DNA from: Zygnema cylindricum
Lineage: Eukaryota > Streptophyta > Zygnematophyceae > Zygnematales > Zygnemataceae
Assembly: GCA_037447655.1 (NCBI GenBank)
Contig: JBBHKE010000856.1
Coordinates: 136,813 to 200,812, forward strand
Direction: 5' to 3'
DNA: 64,000 nt
Shown: positions 23,073 through 34,578 of the stretch, piece after piece
Layout of the letters: every line of letters begins with the position of its first letter
Numbering within the stretch: position 1 is the stretch's first letter
Translations under genes and position numbers: made by a program
The notes under the pieces: model-generated
Database searches by the model: none
The model's input: the letters and a program-made list of their open reading frames with translations, nothing else
Told to the model about the DNA's origin: nothing

Positions 23073-23897
23073 TCAAGCTGGTAAGGATGGTGAAGGTTTT
23101 GGTGGTAACGGAGGTGATCTTGGTGGAATACGGGCTAGTGGAGGAGGAGGCGAAGGAGACCGACGAGTAAATGGTGGAGGAGACGGGGGTGATCTTGGTG
23201 GAAGACGGGCTGGTGGAGGAGGAGGCGAAGGAGACCGACGAGTAAATGGTGGAGGAGACGGGGGTGATCTTGGTGGAAGAGGGGATGGTGGAGGAGGCGG
23301 CAAAGGTGACGGACGAAGAAATGGCGTGGGAGACGGAGATGGTCGACGACCGGTTGGTGGAGGTGAAGGAGAAAATGGTGTAGGGTACGGAGGTGAACGC
23401 GGTGGAAGACGGGTTGGTGGAGGTGGAGGTGAAGAAGATGGAACAAAGGATGGTCGAGGGGACGGAGGTGAACGCGGTGGAAGACGGGTTGGTGGAGGTG
23501 GAGGTGAAGAAGATGGAACAAAGGATGGTCGAGGGGACGGAGGTGAACGCGGTGGAAGACGCGTTGGTGGAGGTGGAGGCGAAGAAGATGGAATAAAGGA
23601 TGGTCGAGGGGACGGAGGTGAACGCGGTGGAAGACGGGTTGGTGGAGGTGGAGGTGAAGAAGATGGAACAAAGGATGGTCGAGGGGACGGAGGTGAACGC
23701 GGTGGAAGACGCGTTGATGGAGGAGGTGAAGGAGGTGGAAGTAAGACTGGTGGAGGAGACAGAGGTGAACGCGAAGAAGGTCGTGGAGGAGGTCGTGTGA
23801 ATGGAGGTGATATGGGTGGTGGTCGGCGTGTTGGTGGAGGACGGAGTGGAGGTGGTGGGTTGACAACTAGTACGGAAGAAAACAATTTTGTTGGCAT
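23073..23897 (-). CDS. Possible proline-rich (extensin-like) protein over a 75-bp tandem repeat
   Basis: The minus-strand frame of 274 codons starts ATG CCA ACA and has a short hydrophobic start (MPTKLFSSVLVV). It is followed by a Pro/Ser/Arg-rich body with repeated PPPPTRLPPRSPPSPRPSF units. Pro-rich SPP-type sequence is common in plant cell-wall proteins and in the extracellular part of PERK-type kinases. However, the repeat length is a multiple of three. The same DNA is therefore also open as a Gly-rich frame on the plus strand (23,326-23,982, GGERGGRRVGGGGGEEDG) and as Ser/Thr- and His-rich frames on the minus strand. Nothing in the sequence proves that any frame is translated, and no kinase or LRR domain is adjacent. 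Confidence 0.3.
   Translation of the reverse strand: MPTKLFSSVLVVNPPPPLRPPPTRRPPPISPPFTRPPPRPSSRSPLSPPPVLLPPPSPPPSTRLPPRSPPSPRPSFVPSSSPPPPPTRLPPRSPPSPRPSFIPSSSPPPPPTRLPPRSPPSPRPSFVPSSSPPPPPTRLPPRSPPSPRPSFVPSSSPPPPPTRLPPRSPPYPTPFSPSPPPTGRRPSPSPTPFLRPSPLPPPPPSPLPPRSPPSPPPFTRRSPSPPPPPARLPPRSPPSPPPFTRRSPSPPPPLARIPPRSPPLPPKPSPSLPA
23393..23712. repeat. 75-bp tandem repeat array, about four units
   Basis: The unit starts GGAGGTGAACGCGGTGGAAG and ends GATGGTCGAGGGGAC. Four consecutive units differ by only a few bases, and diverged GGTGGAGGA-rich partial units flank them on both sides (23,090-23,860). One unit equals 25 codons. Confidence 0.9.
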
Positions 23898-23982
23898 TAG
23901 TCTTCATGATATCAAATTTTACAGCTGTATCTCTAAAGCCTTATCGTTCTGGTCAACACTCAATATTTTTAGAAGAAAATGA

Positions 23983-25705
23983 TCAAATAACACTAGAATA
24001 AATTTGGACGTGTTAGACTAATTTTACAAAAGTATTGTCAAACTTGTTTGGTTCAATGAACATTATTTCAAACATTTGCTAGCCAAAATTGTTTGAGAAA
24101 TTTCAATCTTTCCGTCTTTGGTATTTAGTTTCCTTCGTGATGTACTTGTAAAGTTATTTTTTACAATATCCACAGATGACAAATCGGTCCTAACAGAACC
24201 TCTTTATGATTACACATTAGCTGCCAAAATTGGACCTGGTATATCGAGTATTGGCCAATATAGTGCAAACTATGATCACACCATTAGTTTTTTCAAAAAA
24301 TTCAAATCCAAAGTTAAAAATATTAAAATGAAACAAAATCTGATCATTAACGACTCCCTAATAGCTCTTTTTTATGTTGGGTTTCGGCCCTATCTAAAAA
24401 TTAAAGAGTTTCATTATCCAAAAGTTCGAATGCTATTCCTTTTAAAGATGGCATTTTTAGTGAAATTTGAAGAGTTTAATGTTTTTCAATCCACACTGTT
24501 AGCATGAAATGCTTTCTTTTAAAAATGGTCTATGTAGGTTCGGCATGTTCTTACTAAATATGAAAGCGTAATGAGAAATCAATCTCCACTTCCAAATATC
24601 GGAAGTATGTGGAACAACACTTACTTTCATGTGGAGAGTCATCATCGCAAACTATATTAGATGTAGACTTCAAACCATAGAGGTTTCATTCGTTAAAATT
24701 TTGAATTTTTTACGATTATGCATTATTTTTAGGGTTTTTTGAACTTTTCGTAAATTTCGTATGCTATTCGTGTACGGATGGGATGTACGAATATAATGCA
24801 CGAATTCCTAAAAAAAGGTTGAAAGTACACTGTGAACCGCTGTTAGAGTTAAGAAATCGATACGGTTTCCCATGCTTCTAGGGTAGCCGCGAAAGTCTGT
24901 GTTCACATATTCGATGCCTGAATATGTGAGAACACGTTCTCGCGATTTTCTCTTGTCTTTTATGACTCGTAATCAAATTGAGTACTCTTTTCCGTGCGAC
25001 GCACTCAATTTCCCCTATCGACGCCATTATCTAGACACTAATTTTGTACGTCTGTACAGAATAATGGGCAGTTATATTACGGACTGACACATTTTCCCTC
25101 ATCTTTTTGACTTGGAATCAAATCTGAGTATGCTTTTCCGTGCGACGTACTCAATTTTCCCTTTCGACGCCTACTTATTTTGTACGTTTGTACGAAATAA
25201 TGAGCAGTTTTAGTACGGACTGACACATTTTTACATTACACTATCTATAAATATTCGACATTAGAATAATTAAGGCTAGCTGAACAGTACCAATGTTGAT
25301 GTAAACTTTTTTTGAGTTAAATTTGATTAACTGCAATTTTTTAACTGTATTAATTACAATTACGTATTATTGCAGTTAAATTGCAATTACGTACATGCGC
25401 GTGATGGGCAATGAAAAAAATTGGGAGTACTCTCCCTTCGTGCTAATAAAAAACCCGGTACCTTAATACATGGGCACATACCCTAAGTTGTAGTAGTACT
25501 TTTGATGAAATTTTTCGTATTTTTATTTTATAATTAAGTCAAAGTCGGTCAACGCATTTTAAAAAATCTGAAATTTTGAATAATGCGCATATGCATTCTT
25601 TTTCAGGGTTTTTTATCGTGCGCATACTAAGAATGAAACCTCTATGCTTCAAACATCAAAATAAGAAGAACAACAAATACAGTTATGACTTTTCATTAAA
25701 AAAAG
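23983..25705. other. Intergenic, no gene recognised
   Basis: This is the 3' side of the minus-strand LRR gene. A 129-codon plus-strand ORF (24,118-24,507) has no recognisable motif. A tandem duplication lies at 24,955-25,232, and a half-copy of the GTACACCG terminal repeat starts near 24,828 (GTACACTGTGAACCGCTGTT). Confidence 0.45.
24955..25232. repeat. Tandem duplication, two diverged copies of about 135 bp
   Basis: Both copies carry the same ordered words: TCTTTTATGACTCGTAATCA / TCTTTTTGACTTGGAATCAA, TTTTCCGTGCGACG, ACTCAATTT, ATTTTGTACG, and TACGGACTGACACATTTT. The copies differ by scattered substitutions and a short deletion. Confidence 0.75.
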
Positions 25706-28700
25706 CTATTTAAAATCGGCAAGGATTTTTACTGTTGGCATTTGACTTGCGAAAAAATACGTACTTTTGCAAGTGAAATTGCTAAATTGACTGGTGTATC
25801 CTTGATTGCATGCACATGCTCGTCCGTTCCCGTCCGTACGGTCAAAGCAGGTACCGGCTCCCCCACAAGCTCCTCCTGTTTGTGTCGCGTTACAAAACGC
25901 GTTACATTCGCTTAAAACGCGTTGAGCGTTTGGATCGCACCCTGATGGGAGGTTTGAGCCAAACAGACAATTGGTTGCCAAATCTTCGCATTTAGGGTTT
26001 CCATTGACTTGGGGAATTGGTCCGATAAAGTAGTTATTGAAAATTCCACTGTACAAGCAGCCGACCCACAGAATTTAAGTTAATAAGTTGCAACCATAAA
26101 AATGTGGAAGGTGAGGCGTAGAGAAAAAATGTTTTTTGAAGGATTAAGCCATCGATAAAAAGCTAAACTATACTAGAATGTTCATATGACAAACAAGAGA
26201 AAAATGTTTATCAAGCTTGAAACGTTCATTTGATAGTACAACCTAAGAGGTCGTTAAAATTGTTTGAAGTAACTTATATAATTGACTTTAATGTTTGAAG
26301 ATGTATGTAACCAACTAAATTTGTCAACATTGTTATGTTTTTTGTACTAGATTTTGCTGAGCGCCTCCAAAAACATTCTGTATTCTATGTGATATTATGA
26401 ATCAACGTATTTGATTCATTTTTAAACAAAAAGAAAGGAAAATAAAACAGTGAAACCAAGAGTGTAACATTTTCATAAACTTTTGAAATAAGATTAAACT
26501 TGTAGAGTTGCTTTTTGAAACATCCCACTACTATATTACAATCAAGAAAATAAAGTACTTGTTCATGTTTATTTTCTGTTCTTGACACCCTAACCGCTCT
26601 CCCCTCCTCTCCCCGCCCCCCGCCCTTTGCCCCCTTTGTACCCTTCGATGGGAACTTCATTTATACAATATTTTGATTCATATAAGAAAATAATTTTTTT
26701 TTTCGTACGGAATTTGACTTACATGAAGTAAAGGGAACTCATTTGACTGATGGAGGATGGAATGGTTCCACTCAACCGATTGTTGTTTAGACTCCTGTGA
26801 CACCCATATTCCCATGCCTCTCAAATGGCCTTTTAGTCCATACCAAAAGCAAAATTGCATTGCAACAACAAAAAACAAAAAAAAACTTGCAAAACACATT
26901 ATTATTTAGTTTATCAATATTTCATTTTCTTCATAAAAACACTTTAATGTTAGAACTGATTATCAAATGCTTCTAAGACAAGGACACCCTCTGGTTGACT
27001 TTTTTTGCCCCCTTACAAAATAAAAATATCAGTTTCCTGTAAAAGCTGTGTGATCTGTTCCTCTGTTTAAACAAAATTGGCTCACTAACGACAAAATATG
27101 AGTACAAAAGTAGCTTAAGATGACCATATTGATTTTCAATAGCAAGAAGCCCCTAGCTTGCCTGCCCTCCTCCCCACACTCCTCCCCACACTCTACCCTT
27201 CGATTGAAACTTCACTCATTCAACATTACAAAAAAAAATAAAAAATAGCAAATTAGCACTATCAATTTTTTCAAATATATATATTTGTCTTACAATGCCC
27301 CAAGCGAATGCATTTGGGCGATGGACGATGGAATGCTTCCACTCAATTGGTTGAATTCAAGATCTCTAAGGCACCCACCATCCACACCAATTTAAGAGAA
27401 TGGAAACAAATACAAGTCAAAAGCATGATATAAACCATTTTTAATCAAATATACAAATTTTGCTTGAAAACATTGTAAATATTCTCATAATCTTGGGATA
27501 AGGTGGAGAATCTTTTTAAAGGAACAGTGAGCCGGCCAGGTCCGAACCTGGGACTCTAGAAAGGCCACCAACACTCACATTGGTAGTGGCAAGAGTATCA
27601 ATGGTGGGTGCACACCACAAAAAAGAGGTATATTGAGCAGCACATCTTTCTTATATCAACAAACATTAAGTTTATATCATTGAATTTTAGTTGCTTGAGG
27701 TTTTTTAGGGTTTGTCCTTCGCCTTTCTTGATACTGTGCCGTACAAGGTTTCAAGAGAAGACATTTGGCCGATGGACGATGGAATGCTTCCACTCAACTG
27801 GTTGAATGCTAGGTTCCTGTATCCCCATGCCTCATATCGAAAGGAGGATTATATAAAAGCAAATGCAATTCTTAATATTTTGAAAATACTCATGATGTCA
27901 ATTCTTGAATCACAAAATTACTAGTAATGTTAGGACATATTATCTCACTAAGCTATCAAATTACCAAAAAATCCCAACCCATCACTAATCGCCCCTCCAC
28001 AATCCTTCCCCGTCCCCATGAAGAGGGTATGGAAAGAAAACTATAAAAAAATGTTAGACACTATCAAATACTTGCTTTTCATCTCATCTCGTACCTTCAA
28101 GATTTGAAAATATTTCCTTCTTTTATTAGAACTTCCACTTGCTTAATAGCCCTACCTTGCCCACGCCTTAGGATGGCCATTGTTTTGCTGAATCATCGTT
28201 CTTATTTATTATTTTGGTATAGTCTGTCTTACAAGTATCCGAGGGATGACAGCCGACCGATGGATGATGGAATGCTTCCACCCAACTGGTTGTAACTTAG
28301 GTCTCTGTGACACCCCGCATCCTCGGCCCCAACCACCCAAACACCTTTTATTCTACAACAATTGAAAATTTACTTTGATTTAAAAAAAAAATAGCCTTGG
28401 AGAACACAATACAAGTGCTTGACATTACACTTCCACATGTCACATATACCCGAATACGAAATATACCAGCCAACCATTCGAAAGAAAGATGGCCCACTGA
28501 GTATGACTGTGCTTTTTCTTATCCACAAGAAAATTTTGGAAAAAAAAGTTCTTTACATGTTAAAACTATCAAACATTTTTATTCTATCTTCCCAATTTTA
28601 GAATAGTTCTCCCCCACTTTTGAGTCGGCTTTTTATCAAAAAAGTATAAAATTATATGAGCGGAGACTTGAGTCTAACGTCGAATAAAAAAAACGAAAAA

Positions 28701-30827
28701 ATATTAATATTATCTTACACTCCAGATTGAGATCCAAAATGGTCTATTTTATATCTTTCAAAAAGTTATGATACACTGCAAAGAGGTCATAAGTGAACCA
28801 CCTTCCGAAATGTTTTTTTAAATGTAGATGTACCCTAAAAAGAATACAGAGTTGAAGCACAGAGTGTTAGTTTTCGTGTTAGCGGTAGTGTTATGTGTTA
28901 CCCCTTCCCCTTCCCCTTCCCCTTCCCCATGCGCTTGCTCGTCCCCATGCTCTTGCTCTTGCTCCTGTTCTCGTTCTTGTTCTTGTTCTCGTTCTCGTTC
29001 TCGTTCTCGTTCTCGTTCTGGTTCTTGTTCTCGTTCTCGTTCTCTTTCTCGTTCTCGTTGTTCGTTCTCGTTCTCGTTCTTGTTATTGTTCTTGTTCTTA
29101 TTCTTGTTAATATTGATGTGAATGTCGTTATCATTAAGGACATATTTATGATTATTGATGTTCATGGTATTATTGATGTTAGTGTTACTATAATTGTTAG
29201 CATTCTTGTTATTGTTACTGTTATTATTATGTTAGTGTATTATTATGCTAGTGATATCATTAATGTTAGTGTTATATTAATGTGAGAGCAGTATTCATGA
29301 GATTGTGATTCTTAATGTTAATTTCATTATTTTTTCTGTTAGTATTATTGTAACTATCCCTAGTATTTTTACTATTACTTTTTCATAATTATACTAATTA
29401 TCAGTTACTACTGTTTTTTATTTTTATTGTAATTGATGCTGTAAGAAATATTACACATGTTATTCTAATTGTTACTAGTTTTATGTTGGTTACTGTTCTT
29501 TGTCTTCAATGCTCATTCACAATTATAATTCTCAATTATCTTTCTCAATTTTCATTCTCAATCATCATTCCCAATTCTCATACACAATGTAAACCTTGCA
29601 CTTATTATTATCCTATTCATTGCACATGAGATACATCCAGTCATTCCGTGTATACTAACATATCTTGTAATCGATCGAGGTTGCCAATCTCCTCCGGAAT
29701 GTATCCGTCCAATCCAATGCCTTGCATCTCTCTGCATCCCCCTCCCATTCCGTAAGCGACTTCATTCATCACCCTCCCCCCTTTTCCTATCCCTCCCTTT
29801 CCCTCCACCATGAACCGCTCTCAACCTCACCAGCGACCCCCGGACCGTCTCAAAATACATCGCAGCAAAGATCCAATGCAGCTACTGTACTAGAAATTCA
29901 GTGCAGTTTAAGAGCAGATTTCAGTGCGAAATTCAAAGATAGAAGGATAAAATACTCACAGTCTTACCACGCGACCGTACCCATCACAATGGAAATACAC
30001 ATAATCGCAGTAGATCACCGGAAAATTGGTCATGGCCGAACTCATTGCCAGGAGTGCACCCACTGCACCATCAGAAGAGGCAGAGGTCATACTCCAGCGA
30101 ATAAGACAGAATTTCCACACGTGTGAAGACATGGATTAGGGAAAAAGGTCTTACTGGGTGTGTTCGAGTGATGTTTTGAGGACACATTGAGTGCACACCC
30201 GGAGGGGGTCTTGGGCTGCGGCGTTTTTTTAGATGAACCGTTTAAACAAAAAACGGGTGTTTCAACAACGTTTAAACGAATTGGATAATTCACAACGTTT
30301 TGGTTCTGAGAAATAGTTAGTTGAAAAGTGGTTTCCATAGCCACGTTTTCTCATAAATTTTTGAATTTAAAAAAAAAAAAAAAAAAAAATGGGTTAAGTT
30401 TGAAGGTCATTTTTGACTTTGCAAAATAAACGGATTTGAGGTTGTTTTTTTGGTTGTATAGGTATTGGAGCCTTTCCCAATGCTCCTTCATTTTTGGCAT
30501 TTTCAATTAAGAGTTCAAGTTTTCATCTCGAATACAAACAAAACATCCTAACAGACACTAGCGTTGACTTTGTCTGACCGACCTAGTGGTAAAATGCAAT
30601 AAAAACGTTACAACGACGTTTCAACGAGAAACCGATCTAAGTTCTGCTTTAAACCTCATCTCTGCAAGAAGAAGAAGAGGGAAGGAAGGTTAAATAGGAG
30701 GGGAAGACGTACGGTCGGGCTCTACCACAAATTCGAGGTTGTAGTAGGGGCTGTCGTGGAATCCACTTGCGAGTGCCACGTGGCACGCTATGGTCAGCAT
30801 TGTCGCGATGACAGAGCTGCTCGCCAT
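25706..30827 (-). CDS. Secreted leucine-rich-repeat protein with C-terminal ten-cysteine domain, 8 exons, 306 aa
   Basis: Exons on the minus strand, 5' to 3': 30827-30713, 30062-29960, 29731-29660, 28304-28233, 27816-27745, 27365-27294, 26794-26723 and 26048-25706. They sum to 921 nt and stay in frame. Exon 1 gives a signal peptide (MASSSVIATMLTIACHVALA). Exon 2 is an LRR N-cap ending CDGYGRVVRL. Exons 3-7 are each exactly 72 nt, phase 2, and each encodes one 24-residue plant LRR, such as NLAFNQLSGSIPSSIGQMSS. Exon 8 completes a last repeat (NNYFIGPIPQ) and continues into a domain with ten cysteines (NGNPKC ... GGACGGAGTC ... GRACACNQGY ... FTC) resembling an EGF-like module. No transmembrane helix or kinase follows before the stop. 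A GTACGT right after the last cysteine could be a donor, so further exons cannot be excluded. A role as an apoplastic or receptor-associated recognition protein is inferred from architecture only. Confidence 0.82.
26590..28025. repeat. Duplicated exon-plus-intron units in the LRR gene
   Basis: LRR exons 4-7 start at 28,304, 27,816, 27,365 and 26,794, a spacing of 488, 451 and 571 bp. The exons share long identical runs such as GGAAGCATTCCATC. Their acceptor contexts are alike (GGGGTGTCACAG, GGGTGTCACAG). The introns carry matching C-rich blocks followed by TACCCTTCGAT-G-AACTTCA (around 26,580-26,660 and 27,165-27,215). This points to tandem duplication of whole exon-intron units. Confidence 0.65.
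28900..29110. repeat. (TTCCCC)n and (GTTCTC)n hexanucleotide repeats in intron 3 of the LRR gene
   Basis: A short CCTTCC run is followed by about twenty variants of CTCGTTCTCGTT and TTGTTCTTGTT. They lie in the intron between LRR exons 3 and 4 and create long spurious frames (V/L/F-rich, R/S-rich or E/R/N-rich). Confidence 0.9.
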
Positions 30828-31034
30828 GGTTACGCACTCGTCACGTCACACAGATTTAAAAATTAAAAGGATTTTTTTAACAAAGGGTCTTGGTGGAAGT
30901 TTTCGTTTTCCCTTCGCCTCGCAGCCCAACATCACGACTGTTCGACTCCAAAACCCTAATATGCTTTGTTAAAGGACTTTCTTTGAGTCGCGTTAATATC
31001 GTACGAAATCGTACGGAATTGCATCCCAATCCGC

Positions 31035-31255
31035 TGCACCGAGAATCGCTGTTAGTGTTAATGTTTTTCCGTCTCTTAAAACATTTTTTATCCGTGCACA
31101 CCTGTCCGATTGGGGATCGGACGGTTGCGATTGAAATCAAAGGTTTTCAGCTTCCGATGCGGTTTTCGAAAATCGAAAATCGGACAGGTGTGTACGGAGA
31201 AAAGATGTTTTAAGCGGAGAAAAACTTAGCAACCCTAATAGCGATACACGTGTAC
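31035..31255. repeat. GTACACCG foldback element upstream of the LRR gene
   Basis: The left arm is TGCACCGAGAATCGCTGTTA and the right arm ends ATAGCGATACACGTGTACT. The inner arms TCTTAAAACATTTTTTATCC and GGAGAAAAGATGTTTTAAGC also pair, leaving a loop near the centre. The element lies about 210 bp upstream of the LRR start codon, so it may form part of the promoter region. Confidence 0.75.
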
Positions 31256-32817
31256 TCAAAGTATAGCGGAAGCTGAACGAGCGCCGTTGATCGGAACTTG
31301 GTTGCCCGAAGCCGCCCAACCGCGTTAAGTATACGAGGAGACGTGCAGTTTCTGGGATTTTTTAACTATGAGAAGCATGCTGTACGGATACATGAACTAC
31401 TGTCGCTATTCTAAATTTGTTTCCGAAGGACTTCAGTCTAAAATTTTGAAGCGACTTTGACCACAGAAATTTCGTCGGATTTCGTCGGATTTTCTCCCGA
31501 TGCGACAAGCTAAATCCAGCTGGCAAGTACTTGTCGGCAAGTTTTTTCAGTATATTTCTGACTGGTCGGTCAGCAAAGGACGACCGTGAGCTGAATTTCG
31601 TACGAGCATGTGTCTTATATGAAAATTGTTGGCGCTCGAAATCTTTCTTTCGTTGTAAGGGTTTGTCCCCGTGTACTTGTAACTTAGCGAACTTACTTTG
31701 TATTTTAGCGCGGATCCGCCGGACCCGGTTTTCAAGTGTCCCTATCTGTAATGATGAAATCGTAACTTACCATGTGACGACTGTATACGTCAACAATACC
31801 TGTGACGGCTGTCAACGTCTACAATCTGTGGTTGCACGAATTTTTTTGGAACTGCTTGTGACGTCGCATGTCTTACCGTGACATTGTAGACGTAGCGCAT
31901 TCCAACCCGTGCCGCTTCACGGTTGAAGACGAGGCGCTTTGCCTTTGCGACTCCTGTCCGGTAGACGTGAAATGGCATCTGAATTTGAAGACCCCTGCAA
32001 AAAAGAAATCCGTATTGGACGAAAACGGACAAATCCAAACAAATTGTGTACTTTTCTTTGTCTTATTAGAATGCAAACAGACAAAAAATAGCGAATTCTG
32101 TCCTTTTATTTGTCCTTAGAAATCGTATGAAAATTTTCGAATATTAAGACACGTGCGAATATATGTTCCTATTTGTTTATAGAAAATCCCTAGTTTTAAA
32201 ACACATCGCGCATGTGTTTTAAAGATAAGGTTGAAGATGACGTTTTTTGTCGTCAAAGTGGGTCGAAAACCACAAGACGACAAATTTTTGTACATCGTAA
32301 GTTAGAGGATGACGCAAATTGTACTCTACAAATTTGCGATTCCTTCGTACGGTTGGAACTTCGGCAAAACGACAGAAAAAAACCCTTATGCACATGGGGA
32401 CATACCCTAAGGCTAAATCCACATTTTGCTACTTTGACCAAATGCCGTACAGTCTAATCGTACAGCGACCGACAAATTTATTGGTGTGTGACATTGAGGT
32501 CGCAACGAGTTTAAAGTTGAAACAAATAAACATGACCAAAGAACAAAAAGGTAAACTTTATTTCATAAGCCATCGGGGTATAAAAAGGGTAACAAAAGGA
32601 AAAAAATAATATTCGAATGATAACAAAAGTCCAGTAATTTAGTGTTGTGTATCGAGAGCGTCTTGCAGAGGTCGCAGAAGTCAAAATTTCAGATACCCGA
32701 ATCTGACATTTTTTTTTTCAAAATCTCGAAACCCGGCGGGGTTATGTTACGCTCCTAAATTGTCACCTCGTAACCCGATACGCGTTTAGGTGAAAAAAAG
32801 TTAACCGAAACGACACC
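31256..32817. other. Intergenic, no gene recognised
   Basis: Short ORFs only. The word ATGCACATGGGGACATACCC near 32,385 recurs in similar form at 10,773 and 25,465, suggesting another diverged repeat family. Confidence 0.45.
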
Positions 32818-33033
32818 AGTACACCGTGAATCGCTATTAGCGTCAATGACTCTAATTGCAATACCTCATTTTTTAACCCAAATTCTCAAATAGAATTAAT
32901 AAAAACCCTTTAAAAAACAAATTAGAGTAAAAAAAGTCATTCAAAACCCTCAAATTCCCAAATAGCGTTAATAAAGCTATTTGTTTCATAACGCTATCTA
33001 TTTCTAAACGCTAATAGCAATTCACGGTGTACT
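32818..33033. repeat. GTACACCG foldback element, GAATCG type
   Basis: The ends are AGTACACCGTGAATCGCTAT and, inverted, GCTAATAGCAATTCACGGTG followed by TACT. The terminal inverted repeat runs about 27 bp with one mismatch, and the element is 216 bp. The inner sequence is AT-rich and differs from the short-type copies. Confidence 0.8.
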
Positions 33034-33219
33034 CGCCCATACCCAAATAAGAACAAAATTACATCGCTCATCGTCATTAGCGTTTATGATTTATTAGTGT
33101 TAATGCGAAATTATAATTAATAATAATACTTTAATGCAAGGAGACGTGGCAGGTTCATGTCTTTAATGTTGTAAACTCTATTTTATGATTTTTGGTAGAA
33201 ATAGTCCCCGGTTGAATTA

Positions 33220-33954
33220 GGGTAACATTCCATTAAACGAAAAAGTGGGGTTCATTACTGGAGGTTGTACGTTTTCGTACAGCACCGTACATAGCCATAC
33301 CAGATTTCTTTTTTGTCAGACGAAACATCGTTTCTGGAAAATTTTCGGGATGCTCCAATGTTGTAGGCGTAATTCTTGACCGTTGGATATTTCACTTTTT
33401 GAGATCCGCAAAGTAATCGCGCACATCGTCCAGTGTGAAGAAACTCTCCTCGCGAGGAGAGTTGCTTCAAACTTGTCGTGTACCATTGGTACACGTGAAA
33501 AAGCAAAAAAATATCCACTTTGAACAAACGACCACAGGTCTACACGTCGTACATGCCATGTGCATCCTGCCACGCTGGATGAAGGTCAGCCGGAAATATC
33601 CTCGCACGCTCCGTTTGACATCCACCAAAATTTAAAGTTTGTCGCGACCTTCAAAGCTTGCCGCGTCTTTTTGCTATTTCGTTTTGAAATTTTTATTTCC
33701 ATTTTCAAAATCAAAATCTGGCCGCAAACTTTACGTACAAATCATTAACTACCTTCGATGTTATAGATATTTTGTTTTGACTTTCCGTTTGTAGATTTTT
33801 TTAATATTTTCAAAATCTGGACTCTAACTTATGTGGTGCCAATCATAATTGAGTAAGGTTTGTTACTGGCCCGACAAAATGGAGTGGACTTCCCTTAAAC
33901 GGTGTCAGTAGACTTGATTTCGTACATTTAGGACCGCCTAATGGAATGTTACCC
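33220..33954. mobile_element. Tourist-like (PIF/Harbinger) MITE, copy 1, 735 bp
   Basis: It starts GGGTAACATTCCATTA and ends with the exact inverse TAATGGAATGTTACCC. It is flanked by TTA on both sides (33,217-33,219 and 33,955-33,957), the 3-bp target duplication used by PIF/Harbinger elements. A perfect 20-nt palindrome (ACTCTCCTCGCGAGGAGAGT) sits at 33,443-33,462. No transposase frame is present, so it is non-autonomous. Confidence 0.88.
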
Positions 33955-34531
33955 TTAGTGTTGTTAATACTGATAACGATGATAAACAGTGTAGTGGTAC
34001 ACCTCTCTTTGCTTGTATAGCTCGTCTTTTTTAGATTTTTTCTTTTTGCTATCTCTCTTGACGAATAGTTTTTGACAAAAAAATTGCGTATAACTCTTAA
34101 TCAATGTTTATTATCTCGCAAATCTTAATTTTCAGCTACATTTTTTGGACGGTTTTTCTATCAACTACTACTCTGTTATAAATCATGCAAAAAATGTAAA
34201 GTTTTTATTAAGTATTCTTCAAAAAGGAAAATCTTAGTCTTTCACATGGAAAATAAATCAGCAAAAAACAAATTTTGATAGGCAAAAAAAACATAAAATA
34301 TTGTGTAATATAAACTATAAAAATTAATAAATCACAACAAAATTAAATCCTTGTCTTATTATCTACTCTAACATACAAATTTTCAAGCTCAAACTAAATA
34401 ATGACACAAAATCCATAAATATAAATTTGGTATAAATAGTACGCCTTTCAAAATAAGCATTACTGTTTAAAAAAAAAAGATAAACACTACAATTTTTTTG
34501 AAATACAACAATGTCTCGAAGAAAAGAAAAC

Positions 34532-34564
<33 letters not shown>

Positions 34565-34578
34565 CAAAAAACAAAAAA

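Noticed and set aside
24118-24507. 129-codon plus-strand ORF
   Set aside because: AT-rich, Lys/Phe-rich, no recognisable motif and no flanking exons.
27533-27600. Second tRNA-like segment with GGTTCGGACC on the minus strand
   Set aside because: Only a B-box-like word is clear; it lies in an LRR gene intron without a tRNA fold.
28818-29285. ORFs of 70-130 codons rich in Val/Leu/Phe, Arg/Ser or Asn/Glu
   Set aside because: They come from hexanucleotide repeats inside intron 3 of the LRR gene.
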